From: Paenibacillus timonensis | GTDB taxonomy: Bacteria; Bacillota; Bacilli; Paenibacillales; Paenibacillaceae | Length of the DNA stretch: 64,000 bases | Reading direction: 5' to 3' | Assembly: GCF_009725205.1 (NCBI RefSeq) | Contig: NZ_WNZY01000001.1 | Location: forward strand, 372,001-436,000 | Shown here: positions 1 to 9,129 of the stretch, piece after piece | Position numbering within the stretch: the first letter of the stretch is position 1 | Layout: each line of letters opens with the position of its first letter | Made by a program: the position numbers and the translations under genes | The notes under the pieces: generated by a model | Told to the model about the DNA's origin: nothing | Database searches by the model: none | The model's input: the letters and a program-made list of their open reading frames with translations, nothing else

Positions 1-119
1 AAGAGGAGCTGTACGAGTCTGGACGAATCGACCCCCATGGATTGCAGCCGATCAGTCGATTGGCGGGGAACAGCTACGCCCGGCTGGGAGACATTTTTGA
101 ATTGGAACGGCCAAGGTAA
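1..119 (+). CDS. C-terminal end of a flavin reductase-like protein (partial)
   Basis: The reading frame starting at base 3 is open from the window edge to a TAA at 117-119 and gives about 38 residues ending in RLAGNSYARLGDIFELERPR. A 'RLGG/RLAG-x-Y-A-x-L-G-x-x-FEL-x-RP' ending is familiar from the C-terminus of FMN-binding flavin reductase (DIM6/NTAB) family proteins, which bind flavin and reduce it with NAD(P)H. Only the tail is visible, so the call rests on this short motif and is tentative. The next gene starts 232 bases downstream behind its own promoter region, so no operon link is implied. Confidence 0.5.
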   Translation, partial: EELYESGRIDPHGLQPISRLAGNSYARLGDIFELERPR

Positions 120-276
120 GTTCTGGGGAAAGTTATTCCCTCCGCGGCAACAGAGGTAAGGAAGTCCGTGATATATCGGGTTCAGGAAAGGCAGTTCGGA
201 GCAGACCGCTCTAGGCTGCCTTTGTTTGTTGGATAAATTAAGTTTCCACGAGAGGAGAAATTGTGCTAGCATAAAA

Positions 277-292
277 ATGAGTACGCTTACAT
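277..292. promoter_or_regulatory. cre-like site (CcpA operator candidate) upstream of the xylan module
   Basis: ATGAGTACGCTTACAT matches the Bacillus cre consensus WTGNNARCGNWWWCAW at every position but one (T for A at position 6). It lies 60 bases before the first response regulator gene, in the 232-base gap that should hold the promoter. Carbon catabolite repression of xylan-oligosaccharide genes by CcpA is usual in Firmicutes. No confident -35/-10 pair could be picked in this gap. Confidence 0.5.
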
Positions 293-351
293 GCTAAGTT
301 TAAGCATTGATATAAATAGGGGAAATCGCGTGAGGGGGAGGGATCGCGGCC

Positions 352-1926
352 ATGCGGCAAGTGCTTCTGGTGGATGACGAGCCTTGGGTGCTCGAAGGGC
401 TTCGGACTATGGTGAACTGGGAAAAGCACGGCTTTCAAGTATGCGGCGAAGCGCTGGATGGTCCCGAGGCGCTGGCCAAAATGCAGGAGCTTCGGCCGGA
501 TCTAGTCGTCACCGATATTCATATGCCGGTGATCAGCGGCTTGGAGCTTATTGAACGGAGCAGACGGTTGTTGCCGAAGCCGCCCAAATTCGTCATCTTG
601 AGCGGGTACGATGATTTCAATTATGCGCTAACGGCCATGCGGCAGCGGGTTGCGGAGTATTTGCTGAAGCCGATCGATGAAGATGAGTTCGAGACGATTC
701 TGGCTCGTCTGGGTCAGTCCATCGCGGAGGAGATGGAAATGGAGCAGGCCTCGTCGCGCAAGCAGTTGCTGTTTAAGAATAACATCTTGAACCGCTTGAT
801 TCAGGGGGAGGAAGGAGACCGGTTGGAGCAAGAAGCAGCCGTTGCTCTGCAGTTGGGAGGAGAACCGGAGCTGCTGTGCATGTTGATCGACGCCGGCGCC
901 GGCGGTTATCCATCGGATTTAAAGCTGAGGGTGTCGACGTACTTCTCCAAGAATACCGATCGATTGTTCCTTGACGCCCTGGGCCGGGTCGGGGTGATCG
1001 TCCGTACGGACGAATTGCCGCCGCCGCGGCTGGAGGAGATTGGGCTGGCGATCAGCGGCGAGCTATCCGATCTGGATCGGCCGGTGGTTATTGCCGTCAG
1101 TGAGGTCGGGAAGGGCATCCGCTCGATTCGAGAGTTATACCTGCAAACGCTGGAGACCGTCAAAGTGAAGCGTGAACGGGGGAAGACCGGCTTCTTTCTA
1201 CCTTGTCCTCACCCGCAGCCCTCAAATACGGAGGACGCGTTCAGGGGGAAATTTGACCTCCTGCTTGAAGCCGTGTTAGAAGGTGACCCCGTGGCAGCTG
1301 GGGCGGCGGTGGAGGAAGCTTTTAGTTCTCTCGCCTGCAGCCAGATGAGCGTAGATTCCATCCGGGTATTTGCAGGCAACATGGAACTGACGTTATGCCG
1401 CAAGATCAAGAGAGCGGGCGGCGACGCCGACGCCTTTATGGTTTACATGCAGGAGGATGCAGGAACTCCAGACGGCATGAGTGATTACCCGGCATTGAAG
1501 GGTTATTTGCACAAGCTGTGCCGGGAGGCTTCGTTGCTGCTCGCCGGGTTGCGGCGGAAGAACGAGAATAATACGATGTTCCAGGTCATTCAGTACGTGG
1601 ACGAGGAATATCGCAGTAAATTGAAGCTGCAAACCCTCGCCAAGAAGTTCCACATGAACCCGACTTATTTGGGACAGGTGTTCAAGAAAGAAACGGGAAA
1701 ACCCTTCAACGAATATCTGAACGAGAAGCGAATCGAGGAGGCCAAACGCCTGTTAAAACGTACTCCGATGAAAATTTCCGATATCGCGCTTCAGGTCGGT
1801 TATCCGAATACGGACTATTTTATTAGCAAATTCAAACAGGCGACGGGGATGTTGCCTTCTGTTTACAAATCTGAGTTTCTCAATGACGGTTCCAAGAACG
1901 AGGCAGGGACAAAGCCGGCCGAATAA
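352..1926 (+). CDS. Response regulator, YesN-type (receiver + AraC HTH), first of two in the xylan module
   Basis: A 524-residue protein. The N-terminal receiver has the acidic pair VDDE at residues 8-10, the phospho-acceptor Asp55 in VVTDIHMP and the conserved Lys in LLKPID. About 280 residues of linker follow, then a C-terminal AraC-type double helix-turn-helix (from about residue 405; GYPNTDYFISKFKQ is the second recognition region). It is expected to activate the transporter and hydrolase genes downstream when phosphorylated. A GGGGAGG ribosome site sits about 10 bases before the ATG. The kinase gene follows 18 bases after the stop, and a second regulator of the same build follows the kinase. 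It is recognisable as the YesN family; the exact inducer is inferred from the downstream xylan genes. Confidence 0.9.
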   Translation: MRQVLLVDDEPWVLEGLRTMVNWEKHGFQVCGEALDGPEALAKMQELRPDLVVTDIHMPVISGLELIERSRRLLPKPPKFVILSGYDDFNYALTAMRQRVAEYLLKPIDEDEFETILARLGQSIAEEMEMEQASSRKQLLFKNNILNRLIQGEEGDRLEQEAAVALQLGGEPELLCMLIDAGAGGYPSDLKLRVSTYFSKNTDRLFLDALGRVGVIVRTDELPPPRLEEIGLAISGELSDLDRPVVIAVSEVGKGIRSIRELYLQTLETVKVKRERGKTGFFLPCPHPQPSNTEDAFRGKFDLLLEAVLEGDPVAAGAAVEEAFSSLACSQMSVDSIRVFAGNMELTLCRKIKRAGGDADAFMVYMQEDAGTPDGMSDYPALKGYLHKLCREASLLLAGLRRKNENNTMFQVIQYVDEEYRSKLKLQTLAKKFHMNPTYLGQVFKKETGKPFNEYLNEKRIEEAKRLLKRTPMKISDIALQVGYPNTDYFISKFKQATGMLPSVYKSEFLNDGSKNEAGTKPAE

Positions 1927-1944
1927 GCCCGAGGTGGTGCAAGC

Positions 1945-3762
1945 ATGAGAAGATGGAGATTCCGGAGGACGGTTAACGATATTCCGCTAAACACAAAATT
2001 TTTGCTGATCTACCTCATTGGCGTCCTATTGCCGATTTTGGTCATTAACTTGCTGCTTATGGGACGGATGACGGACTTCATCAAAGAGCGCGAGGAGCAG
2101 AACCTGGACATTTCCATGGAGCGTGCCCGAAAGGATATTCTTGATTTTATCGATGGCGGAGTAGCCGTCAGCCATGCCCTGAATACGGATAAAACGCTGT
2201 ACGAGAAGATGGAAAAGACGTACGCCGATCCGCTCGATTTCTATGAGACGTTTGACGAGCAGCTGCGCAATCGGGTCACCAGCTACATTCCGGTCAACAA
2301 CCAGATATTGCGGATCGGCATTTACACGAGCAATCCCACGGTTGTTCCTGGCGGTAATTACCACATGATCGATGATGAGGTGAGGGGCAGTGAGTGGTAC
2401 CGGATTTGGCAAAGCTCGACGGATCCGGTGGTCATCGCGGCCTACCGGGCTTCTCAGGTCAATAACCTAGCTAATATCGAATCGTATTTCAGCGTGATCG
2501 AGCAGATGGATTACTATGATTCGTATAACATGTTCGAAAAAGTGTTGCGGATCGACATTGACCTCAGCAAGATTTACGACGTCATCATGCGGGAGCGGGA
2601 CTATCTGGATTTGTATTTGGTCAACGGAAACGACGAGATCATCGTGTCGGCCAACAGCGGATACCGGCAAGGGCAGAACGACGGCTATCCCCGATTCGAA
2701 CTGACCGCGGCGAATGAGGAAAAGGGCGTGGAAAGCGTAGCGATCGGCAACGCGCGGTACGTCAAAGGTTGGCGTCTCATCGGCATCCCGCAAGGGACGC
2801 GGGTTTCGAAGGCGATGTTCGAGATGAGGCTATTCGTGGGGATGCTGGCGGCCGCGATCACCTTTTTCACGTCGATCTTTATTTACGTGATGCTCCGTTC
2901 ATACCATTACCGGGTGAAACGCTTATCCCGCCATATGCAGAAGGTAACCAACGAGAAGTTTGATCTGATCAACATCGACGAAGGCCGTGACGAAATCGGC
3001 GGCTTGATCCGTAATTTTAACATGATGACCGCCCGGATCAATGCGTTGATCAACAACGTCTATAAGCTGGAAATCCAGCAGAAGAGCCTGGAAGCCGAGA
3101 GGGTACGGGCGGAACTGAACTTTTTGCAGAGCCAGATGAACCCGCATTTCCTGTTCAATACCCTGAACGCGATTTTGGTCGTCTGCACGAAAAACAATTA
3201 TTCCGACGTGACGGACATCATCAAGAACCTGTCCAGACTGCTGCGCCGGCTGCTGCGCTGGAAGGAGGATCTGGTTACTTTGGGGGAAGAGATCATGTTC
3301 ATCGACATGTATTTGAAAATCGAAAAGTTCCGTTTCCGGGATAAGTTCGAATATAAATTCGATATCGAACCGGAGGCGTTGCACTATAAAATTCCGAAGA
3401 TGAGCATCCAGCCGCTGGTGGAGAATGCCTGCAAGCACGGGATCCAGGCGGTTCAGGGGACAGGTCTCGTCACTGTCAAAGCAAACGTGGCGGACGGTTG
3501 GCTGCGCATCGTCATCTCGGATAACGGTAAAGGCATCGAACCCGAGCAGCTGAGGGAAATATTGCTCTCCGTACGCAGCGAAAACACCTCAGGAAACAGC
3601 ATCGGCATCCGCAACGTTTATCGCCGATTCGAGCTCTATTACAACGACCAGGTTCGATTTAATATCAGTAGCAATTCGGGACAAGGGACGGTGGTGTCTG
3701 TCGAGATCCCGATCCGGCTGCTTGAACACCAGAAAGAGATGGACAGGGAGGGGCAAGCATGA
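1945..3762 (+). CDS. Sensor histidine kinase, YesM-type (HisKA_7TM-less, HAMP + His_kinase + HATPase)
   Basis: A 605-residue membrane kinase. A first membrane segment lies at about residues 18-40 (LLIYLIGVLLPILVINLLLM), followed by an extracytoplasmic sensor region of about 250 residues and a second membrane segment near 295-318. A HAMP linker follows, then the His_kinase motif NPHFLFNTLN with the phospho-acceptor His401, and a C-terminal ATPase domain with the N box (VENACKHGI) and G boxes (DNGKGIE, SIGIRNV). This is the standard LytS/YesM layout. The next regulator gene overlaps its stop codon by four bases (ATGA), so kinase and downstream regulator are translationally coupled. The ligand is probably a xylooligosaccharide or aldouronate, inferred from context. 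Confidence 0.9.
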   Translation: MRRWRFRRTVNDIPLNTKFLLIYLIGVLLPILVINLLLMGRMTDFIKEREEQNLDISMERARKDILDFIDGGVAVSHALNTDKTLYEKMEKTYADPLDFYETFDEQLRNRVTSYIPVNNQILRIGIYTSNPTVVPGGNYHMIDDEVRGSEWYRIWQSSTDPVVIAAYRASQVNNLANIESYFSVIEQMDYYDSYNMFEKVLRIDIDLSKIYDVIMRERDYLDLYLVNGNDEIIVSANSGYRQGQNDGYPRFELTAANEEKGVESVAIGNARYVKGWRLIGIPQGTRVSKAMFEMRLFVGMLAAAITFFTSIFIYVMLRSYHYRVKRLSRHMQKVTNEKFDLINIDEGRDEIGGLIRNFNMMTARINALINNVYKLEIQQKSLEAERVRAELNFLQSQMNPHFLFNTLNAILVVCTKNNYSDVTDIIKNLSRLLRRLLRWKEDLVTLGEEIMFIDMYLKIEKFRFRDKFEYKFDIEPEALHYKIPKMSIQPLVENACKHGIQAVQGTGLVTVKANVADGWLRIVISDNGKGIEPEQLREILLSVRSENTSGNSIGIRNVYRRFELYYNDQVRFNISSNSGQGTVVSVEIPIRLLEHQKEMDREGQA

Positions 3763-5288
3763 AATTCAAGGTGTTACTGGTGGATGATGAGCCGGCAGCG
3801 TTGGAAGGCATGCAGCTGTGGATCAACTGGCCGGAGCTCGGCTTCGATATTTGTGGTATCAGCAGCAACGGCGCGGAGGCGCTGGAGCAGATCGAGAAAC
3901 TGCAGCCGGATCTGGTCGTGACGGATGTGCGGATGCCGGTGATGGACGGTTTGGAAATGATCGAGACCTGGCAGAAGCGAAATATCCGTCCGGTCAGCTT
4001 TGCCATCGTAAGCGGGTACAGTGAATTTCAATACGCCCAAAGGGCTCTACGCTTCGGTATTACCCGGTATCTGCTGAAGCCGATTGACGAGGAGATGGCT
4101 GCCGAGGAACTGGGGGCGATATATAAAGAGCTGGTGGAGGAACGAGGGCGTCAGCGCATCAACCGTATCGCTTCTTACGAGGAGACGGTTAACTTGCTGA
4201 AGGTGTTGTTGAATCAACCAACGAGCCTCCCCGGGGATACCCCGCGGATCGATGTGCTTTCAAGTCTTCGAAAGGCATGGAATGTCTGTCTCATCCAACC
4301 CAGAAGCAGCAGTTCGGCGGAGACACGAGAGGGGGTCTCGACTTTTGCCGAGGAGCGGGAAGCGATGTACTTGATCGACTTGGAATCCGGCAGCTTTGCC
4401 TTGGTATACGGGTTCGATCCTGACACTGACGGCAAGGATGGCCTTGCTCGAATGAGGGATTTGGAGAACTGGTGCCGAACTCTAGGAGCCTTTGCAACCG
4501 TGGGAGCAGGTGCGGAAGGTCTGCTGGAGATTTCAGAAACGTACCGTCAGGCCCAGACGGCATTGATCCACCGCTTTTATACGGATGACTTTGCCGGGAT
4601 TACGGTTTACCGTGATGTAGCCGGGTTCACATTCCGCAGCCAGTACGATCAAACGGAGCTCGTGGATCGGATCATGGGAGCGCTGCAGTTGTTGGACAAA
4701 TCCGGCTTGGAGGAAGGTTTGTCCCAAGCGGAAGACCGTTTCCGGGAGAATTCACTTGCACCGGACATCGTGCGTAAATTCGTGATTCACTTGTTCTACC
4801 TGATGCTGGAGCACTTGGACGAACTCCCGGACAAGGCGTCGGAGCTGCAGAGTCGATACGATATCCCCGGAAAGGCATCCGCCGTTTATACCATGCGGGA
4901 GTTGGTGGACCTTATTCATTCCGTGGGTAAGGAGATCATCGATCTGCTCCTTGAAGTCAAGTCTCAGCGTTCCCAAGGGGTCGTCCAGAACATCAACGCC
5001 TATATCCAGGAGCATTTCCGTGAGCCGCTAACGATTAAGAAATTGGCGGAGGTCTTTTACCTGCATCCGGTCTATTTGGGCCAGCTGCTGCAGAAGAGAA
5101 ACGGCGTTCATTTTAACGAGATGATCCATAATTTGCGGATTGAAGAAGCCGTAAAGTTGCTCCGGGATGGAACCCTGAACAATGGCGAGGTTGCCGAACG
5201 GGTCGGTTACGCTAACTACGGTCAATTCCTCAAGCAATTTGAAAGAAGATTACAAATGTCGCCTAATGAATACAGAAACAGGAACTGA
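3759..5288 (+). CDS. Response regulator, YesN-type (receiver + AraC HTH), second of two in the xylan module
   Basis: A 509-residue protein with a receiver domain (VDDE near residue 9, acceptor Asp56 in VVTDVRMP, KPID lysine), a middle region, and an AraC double HTH at the C-terminus (about residues 405-509, ending in MSPNEYRNRN). The start overlaps the kinase stop codon (ATGA) and is preceded by GGGAGGGG. The ligand-binding protein gene begins about 130 bases further on, behind its own control region. Two complete regulators flank one kinase here, which is not the usual two-gene arrangement. This one, coupled to the kinase, is the more likely direct partner; that is inference. Confidence 0.88.
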   Translation: MKFKVLLVDDEPAALEGMQLWINWPELGFDICGISSNGAEALEQIEKLQPDLVVTDVRMPVMDGLEMIETWQKRNIRPVSFAIVSGYSEFQYAQRALRFGITRYLLKPIDEEMAAEELGAIYKELVEERGRQRINRIASYEETVNLLKVLLNQPTSLPGDTPRIDVLSSLRKAWNVCLIQPRSSSSAETREGVSTFAEEREAMYLIDLESGSFALVYGFDPDTDGKDGLARMRDLENWCRTLGAFATVGAGAEGLLEISETYRQAQTALIHRFYTDDFAGITVYRDVAGFTFRSQYDQTELVDRIMGALQLLDKSGLEEGLSQAEDRFRENSLAPDIVRKFVIHLFYLMLEHLDELPDKASELQSRYDIPGKASAVYTMRELVDLIHSVGKEIIDLLLEVKSQRSQGVVQNINAYIQEHFREPLTIKKLAEVFYLHPVYLGQLLQKRNGVHFNEMIHNLRIEEAVKLLRDGTLNNGEVAERVGYANYGQFLKQFERRLQMSPNEYRNRN

Positions 5289-5329
5289 GATTTTGAAGGT
5301 TAAAACTTTAATTGTGAACTAGTTACGGT

Positions 5330-5345
5330 TTGGTAGCGCTTTTAC
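5330..5345. promoter_or_regulatory. cre-like site overlapping a -10-like TACAAT before the binding-protein gene
   Basis: TTGGTAGCGCTTTTAC fits the cre consensus at 14 of 16 positions and is itself nearly palindromic around the central CG. It overlaps a -10-like TACAAT at 5343-5348, where CcpA binding would block transcription of the transporter operon. No convincing -35 is visible at the right distance, so the promoter part is weak. Confidence 0.4.
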
Positions 5346-5416
5346 AATAAAGATAAGTTGATGAAAGGGCTTACAAAACACCTGAACATCAACAAATCAT
5401 GACGGAGGTGCTTTAC

Positions 5417-7123
5417 ATGGGGGGCAAGACAAAATCAATGCTCCGGCTCAGCGTGATTCTGTTGTTATCGCTCAGCGTCATCCTTGCGGGATGCGGCGGG
5501 GGCAAAAACAACGCTACCAAAGCCGACAACAACACCGGCAATCAGGCAGCAACAACCGGAAACAACGCCGGGGATAAGGTTGAACCGTTTGAAATTACCG
5601 CATTCATCGGGGAAGCCGGTCAGCAGCCGACGGCCGACAACAAGGTCTACAAGAAGATCAAAGATGAGCTTGGCGCAACGTTCAAATTCGAATTCCTCGC
5701 CGGGGACATCAACCAAAAGCTCGGCGTTATGATCGCAGGCTCCGATTACCCAGATATCATGACGGGCAATACGAAATTGACGGCGGCGGGCGCTTATATC
5801 CCACTGGAAGACCTCATCGAAGAACACGCTCCAAATTTGAAAAAGCACTATGAAAAATACTGGAACATGATGAAGGACCCGAACGACGGCCATATCTACA
5901 TTCTTCCGAACTACGGGGCTTATAACGGGGAAGTCAGCACGACCTGGTATTCGGGACCGGCTTTCTGGATTCAAAAGGCCGTTCTGGCAGATGCCGGTTA
6001 CCCGCAAGTGAAAACACTTGACGAATATTTTGACCTGATCGCGAAGTACAAGGAAAAGAATCCGACCATCAACGGCAGCCCGACGATCGGTTTCGAAATT
6101 TTGAACTACGACTGGAGAAACTGGGGCTTGTTCAATGCTCCTCAGCATCTGGTCGGCCATCCGAATGACGGCGGCGTTATCGTTAAAGACGGGAAAGCCG
6201 AAATCTTTGCGGACAAAGATATCGCGAAGCAATATTATCAAAAGCTGAACGAAGTCAACGCGCAAGGCTTGATCGACAAAGAAACGTTTACGCAAAACTA
6301 CGACCAATATATGGCTAAACTTTCCAGCGGTACCGTGCTCGGGATGTTTGACCAGCACTGGAACTTCCAAGACGCCGAGAACGTGTTGATTACCGCGAAA
6401 AATCACGAAAGAACCTATGTTGGCTTACCGCTGGTCTATGATACAAGTATCAAGGACCACTATTTGGACCGCCCAGCACTGAATCTGAACAACGGCTTCG
6501 GTATCAGCGTCAATGCCGGCGAAGAGAAAGCAATCAAAATTCTCAAGATGTGGGACCGCCTGATTCAGGAAGATTGGCAAAAAGTCATGTCCTGGGGTAT
6601 TGAGGGCGAAGACTACATCGTCACCGAAGAAGGCCGCTTTATGAAAACCCAGGATCAACGCGACAAGTTTACGGATGCCACCTGGAAGTTGGCTAATAAA
6701 GCGGATGCGCTTCACAAATTCAGTCCGAAAATGGAAGGCTATTTCAGCGACGGTAATGCGACCGATGCGGCCGCACAACCTGAAGAATACCAAGCAGGTT
6801 TGGAAGAATACGACAAGAACTTCCTGGCAGCCTACGGCTACAACAGCTATGTTGACTTCTTCAGCCCAGCTCCGGAAAACGAGGTTTCTTACCCGGCATG
6901 GTCCGTTGACTTGGTGGAAGGCTCCGATGCCAAGATTGTCAACACCAAACAAAACGATCTGTCTACGAAATATCTGCCTAAAGCTATTTTGGCCAATCCG
7001 GCCGACTTCGACAAGGTTTGGTCTGAGTATACCGGGGAGATCGGTAAACTCAACATCAAAGCTTACGAAGACCGCATCAATGAAGTGCTGAAATGGAGAA
7101 TCGACAGCTGGACAGTGAAATAA
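5417..7123 (+). CDS. ABC transporter substrate-binding lipoprotein, LplA/YtcQ-type (aldouronate/xylooligosaccharide)
   Basis: A 568-residue extracellular solute-binding protein. The N-terminus is basic, then hydrophobic, ending in the lipobox LAGC with lipidated Cys26, followed by a Gly/Asn/Thr-rich linker. The length of about 570 residues is typical of the LplA/YtcQ class rather than the shorter MalE class. The start was set at 5417 because GGAGGT lies seven bases before it; an upstream in-frame ATG at 5399 has no ribosome site and would put charged residues before the signal. Two matching permeases and GH43, GH10 and GH67 follow, the order of genes known from Paenibacillus aldouronate clusters. 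The substrate, methylglucuronoxylan fragments, is inferred from these neighbours. Confidence 0.88.
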   Translation: MGGKTKSMLRLSVILLLSLSVILAGCGGGKNNATKADNNTGNQAATTGNNAGDKVEPFEITAFIGEAGQQPTADNKVYKKIKDELGATFKFEFLAGDINQKLGVMIAGSDYPDIMTGNTKLTAAGAYIPLEDLIEEHAPNLKKHYEKYWNMMKDPNDGHIYILPNYGAYNGEVSTTWYSGPAFWIQKAVLADAGYPQVKTLDEYFDLIAKYKEKNPTINGSPTIGFEILNYDWRNWGLFNAPQHLVGHPNDGGVIVKDGKAEIFADKDIAKQYYQKLNEVNAQGLIDKETFTQNYDQYMAKLSSGTVLGMFDQHWNFQDAENVLITAKNHERTYVGLPLVYDTSIKDHYLDRPALNLNNGFGISVNAGEEKAIKILKMWDRLIQEDWQKVMSWGIEGEDYIVTEEGRFMKTQDQRDKFTDATWKLANKADALHKFSPKMEGYFSDGNATDAAAQPEEYQAGLEEYDKNFLAAYGYNSYVDFFSPAPENEVSYPAWSVDLVEGSDAKIVNTKQNDLSTKYLPKAILANPADFDKVWSEYTGEIGKLNIKAYEDRINEVLKWRIDSWTVK

Positions 7124-7142
7124 GGTATTTATTAAATCGGAG

Positions 7143-7167
7143 AATGGAAGGCGCTGAGCCTTCCATT
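7143..7167 (+). terminator. Intercistronic hairpin between binding protein and permease genes
   Basis: AATGGAAGGC (7143-7152) pairs perfectly with GCCTTCCATT (7158-7167) around a five-base loop. It is followed by only a short TTTT-like run. Such a hairpin after the binding-protein gene commonly acts as a partial terminator or 3' end stabiliser, so that more binding protein than permease is made. Confidence 0.65.
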
Positions 7168-7201
7168 TTCCGAAAAAATAGGCTTTGTGGGGAGAACAAT
7201 T

Positions 7202-8167
7202 ATGGATGAGACCTTAACGAAGGAACGCGTCGTCCCGAAAGCAAAAAAAAGAAAAAAACAGCAAATAACCTGGTCCCTTGTCAAGAGTCAGCGGCAGTTG
7301 ATTTTTATGTCGGTCCCGTTATTGGCTTATATCATATTATTTGCTTATTACCCGGTATGGGGCTGGACGATGGCATTCCAAAATTACAAACCAGCAAGGA
7401 GCTTTGCTCAGCAGGAATGGATCGGCTTCAAACAGTTCAAATTTCTGTTTACGGATGACAGCTTCCTCCGGGTGCTGCGCAATACAGTGGCAATGGGTTT
7501 CATTAACCTGGTGCTAGGTTTTATAACCGCGATTATACTAGCTTTGTTGCTGAATGAAATCAAAAAAATCTTTTGGAAAAGAACCGTCCAAACGATTTCA
7601 TATCTTCCGCACTTTTTGTCCTGGATCATCGTTACCGGGATCGTCGCGACGTCCCTTGCTTCGGACGGGATTATCAACGATGTCCTGATGAAGCTGCATT
7701 TGATCAAGGAACCCATTTTATGGTTAAGCGAAGGCAAATATTTCTGGGGTGTCGTTGGCGCTTCCCACGTCTGGAAAGAGGTTGGCTGGAATACAATCAT
7801 TTATTTGGCCGCCATGGCCGCGATCGACCCAGCCCTTTATGAAGCCGCGGATATTGACGGAGCGAGCCGGTACCGGAAAATGTTCCATGTCACGCTTCCC
7901 GGCATTAAACCAACGATCGTCATTCTGCTGATCATGTCCATCGGTCATATCCTGGAGGCCGGCTTCGAAGTTCAGTACCTGCTTGGTAACGGTCTGGTCG
8001 TCGACTGGGCGGAAACGATCGATATCTTCGTTCTGAAATACGGGATTGCTCAAGGCAACTACTCACTGGCAACCGCCGGCGGTATATTCAAAACGGTCGT
8101 TAGCATAACCATGCTGCTCCTCGCGAACTGGATGGCGAAGCGACTAGGGGAAGAGAGGTTGTTATAG
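7202..8167 (+). CDS. Carbohydrate ABC transporter permease, LplB-type
   Basis: A 321-residue inner-membrane protein with about six transmembrane segments, beginning after a lysine-rich cytoplasmic N-terminus (AKKRKKQQ). The EAA loop that docks the ATPase is present (EAADIDGAS at about residue 215). The ATG at 7202 is preceded by GGGGAGA at seven bases; an upstream GTG at 7187 is in frame but has no ribosome site. It pairs with the permease directly downstream (two-base gap) and the lipoprotein upstream. No ATP-binding subunit is encoded in this operon, so a shared MsmX-type ATPase is expected. Confidence 0.92.
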   Translation: MDETLTKERVVPKAKKRKKQQITWSLVKSQRQLIFMSVPLLAYIILFAYYPVWGWTMAFQNYKPARSFAQQEWIGFKQFKFLFTDDSFLRVLRNTVAMGFINLVLGFITAIILALLLNEIKKIFWKRTVQTISYLPHFLSWIIVTGIVATSLASDGIINDVLMKLHLIKEPILWLSEGKYFWGVVGASHVWKEVGWNTIIYLAAMAAIDPALYEAADIDGASRYRKMFHVTLPGIKPTIVILLIMSIGHILEAGFEVQYLLGNGLVVDWAETIDIFVLKYGIAQGNYSLATAGGIFKTVVSITMLLLANWMAKRLGEERLL

Positions 8168-8169
8168 AG

Positions 8170-9129
8170 ATGGCGAACCAATCGATCAGCCCAGAGCGAG
8201 TATCTGCTGCTGCATTCAATCGAAGAGTAGGAAGAAGCCGGATAGAGCCGATTCTTTTTAATACAATTAATACGATTTTCATGATTTTCCTGGTCATTGT
8301 CACCCTATATCCTTTCTTGAACACGATTGTTGTATCCTTGAATGCTGGCAATGACACGATCCGCGGCGGGATCTACCTGTGGCCAAGAGAGTTTACGCTG
8401 CAGAACTACAAAGCGGTTTTCGTATCCGGCACCATCTATGATGCATTCCTAATCTCGGTAGCGAGAACGGTATTGTCGACGATCTTGAATATCTTTCTGA
8501 CGACGATGCTGGCTTATACGTTAAGCCGGCGGGAATACGTATTCCGCAAACCGATTACGACGATCTTTGTCTTGACGATGTATTTTAACGCCGGTTTGAT
8601 TCCGGGGTACTTCCTGATGAAGGACCTACATTTGCTCAATAACTTCCTGGTTTACGTTCTGCCTTCTATGATCAGTGCATTTAACTTAATTGTCATCCGA
8701 ACTTACATCGGGACGATTCCTGAAAGTTTGGTGGAGTCGGCAAGAATTGACGGCGCAGGCGATTTCAAAATCTTCTGGACCATTATTTTCCCGCTTTGTA
8801 AGCCGGTATTGGCTACAATCGCTTTGTTCGTTGCCGTTGGAGCCTGGAATTCCTGGTTTGATGCATTTATCTACACCTCTTCGAAACAGGAGCTCAGCAC
8901 CTTGCAATACGAACTCATGAAGTTGTTGTCTTCCAGTATGAACGCGAACAGTAACCCAGCCGTTGCGGCAGGGGTGGGTATGACCCAAGATACGGCCGCG
9001 GCGAGGGTAACTCCGTTATCCATCCGAGCAGCGGTCACCGTCGTCGCTTCCGTTCCGATCCTGTTGGTATATCCGTTCATGCAAAAATATTTCGTTGTAG
9101 GACTTAACGTAGGGAGTGTCAAAGAATAA
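8170..9129 (+). CDS. ytcP: Carbohydrate ABC transporter permease, YtcP/LplC-type
   Basis: A 319-residue polytopic membrane protein with about six transmembrane helices and the EAA loop ESARIDGAGD. Together with the upstream permease it should form the channel of the xylooligosaccharide importer. It starts two bases after the previous stop, and its own stop overlaps the GH43 start (TAATG), which points to one tightly coupled transcript from transporter to hydrolases. The segment GMTQDTAAARVTPLSIRAA before the last helix is typical of the YtcP branch, as opposed to MalG permeases. Confidence 0.9.
   Translation: MANQSISPERVSAAAFNRRVGRSRIEPILFNTINTIFMIFLVIVTLYPFLNTIVVSLNAGNDTIRGGIYLWPREFTLQNYKAVFVSGTIYDAFLISVARTVLSTILNIFLTTMLAYTLSRREYVFRKPITTIFVLTMYFNAGLIPGYFLMKDLHLLNNFLVYVLPSMISAFNLIVIRTYIGTIPESLVESARIDGAGDFKIFWTIIFPLCKPVLATIALFVAVGAWNSWFDAFIYTSSKQELSTLQYELMKLLSSSMNANSNPAVAAGVGMTQDTAAARVTPLSIRAAVTVVASVPILLVYPFMQKYFVVGLNVGSVKE

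Noticed and set aside
5465..6406. Minus-strand frame of about 313 codons inside the first binding-protein gene
   Set aside because: Antisense shadow in GC-biased DNA; composition (Val/Phe/Arg-rich without domains) is typical of reverse-frame noise.
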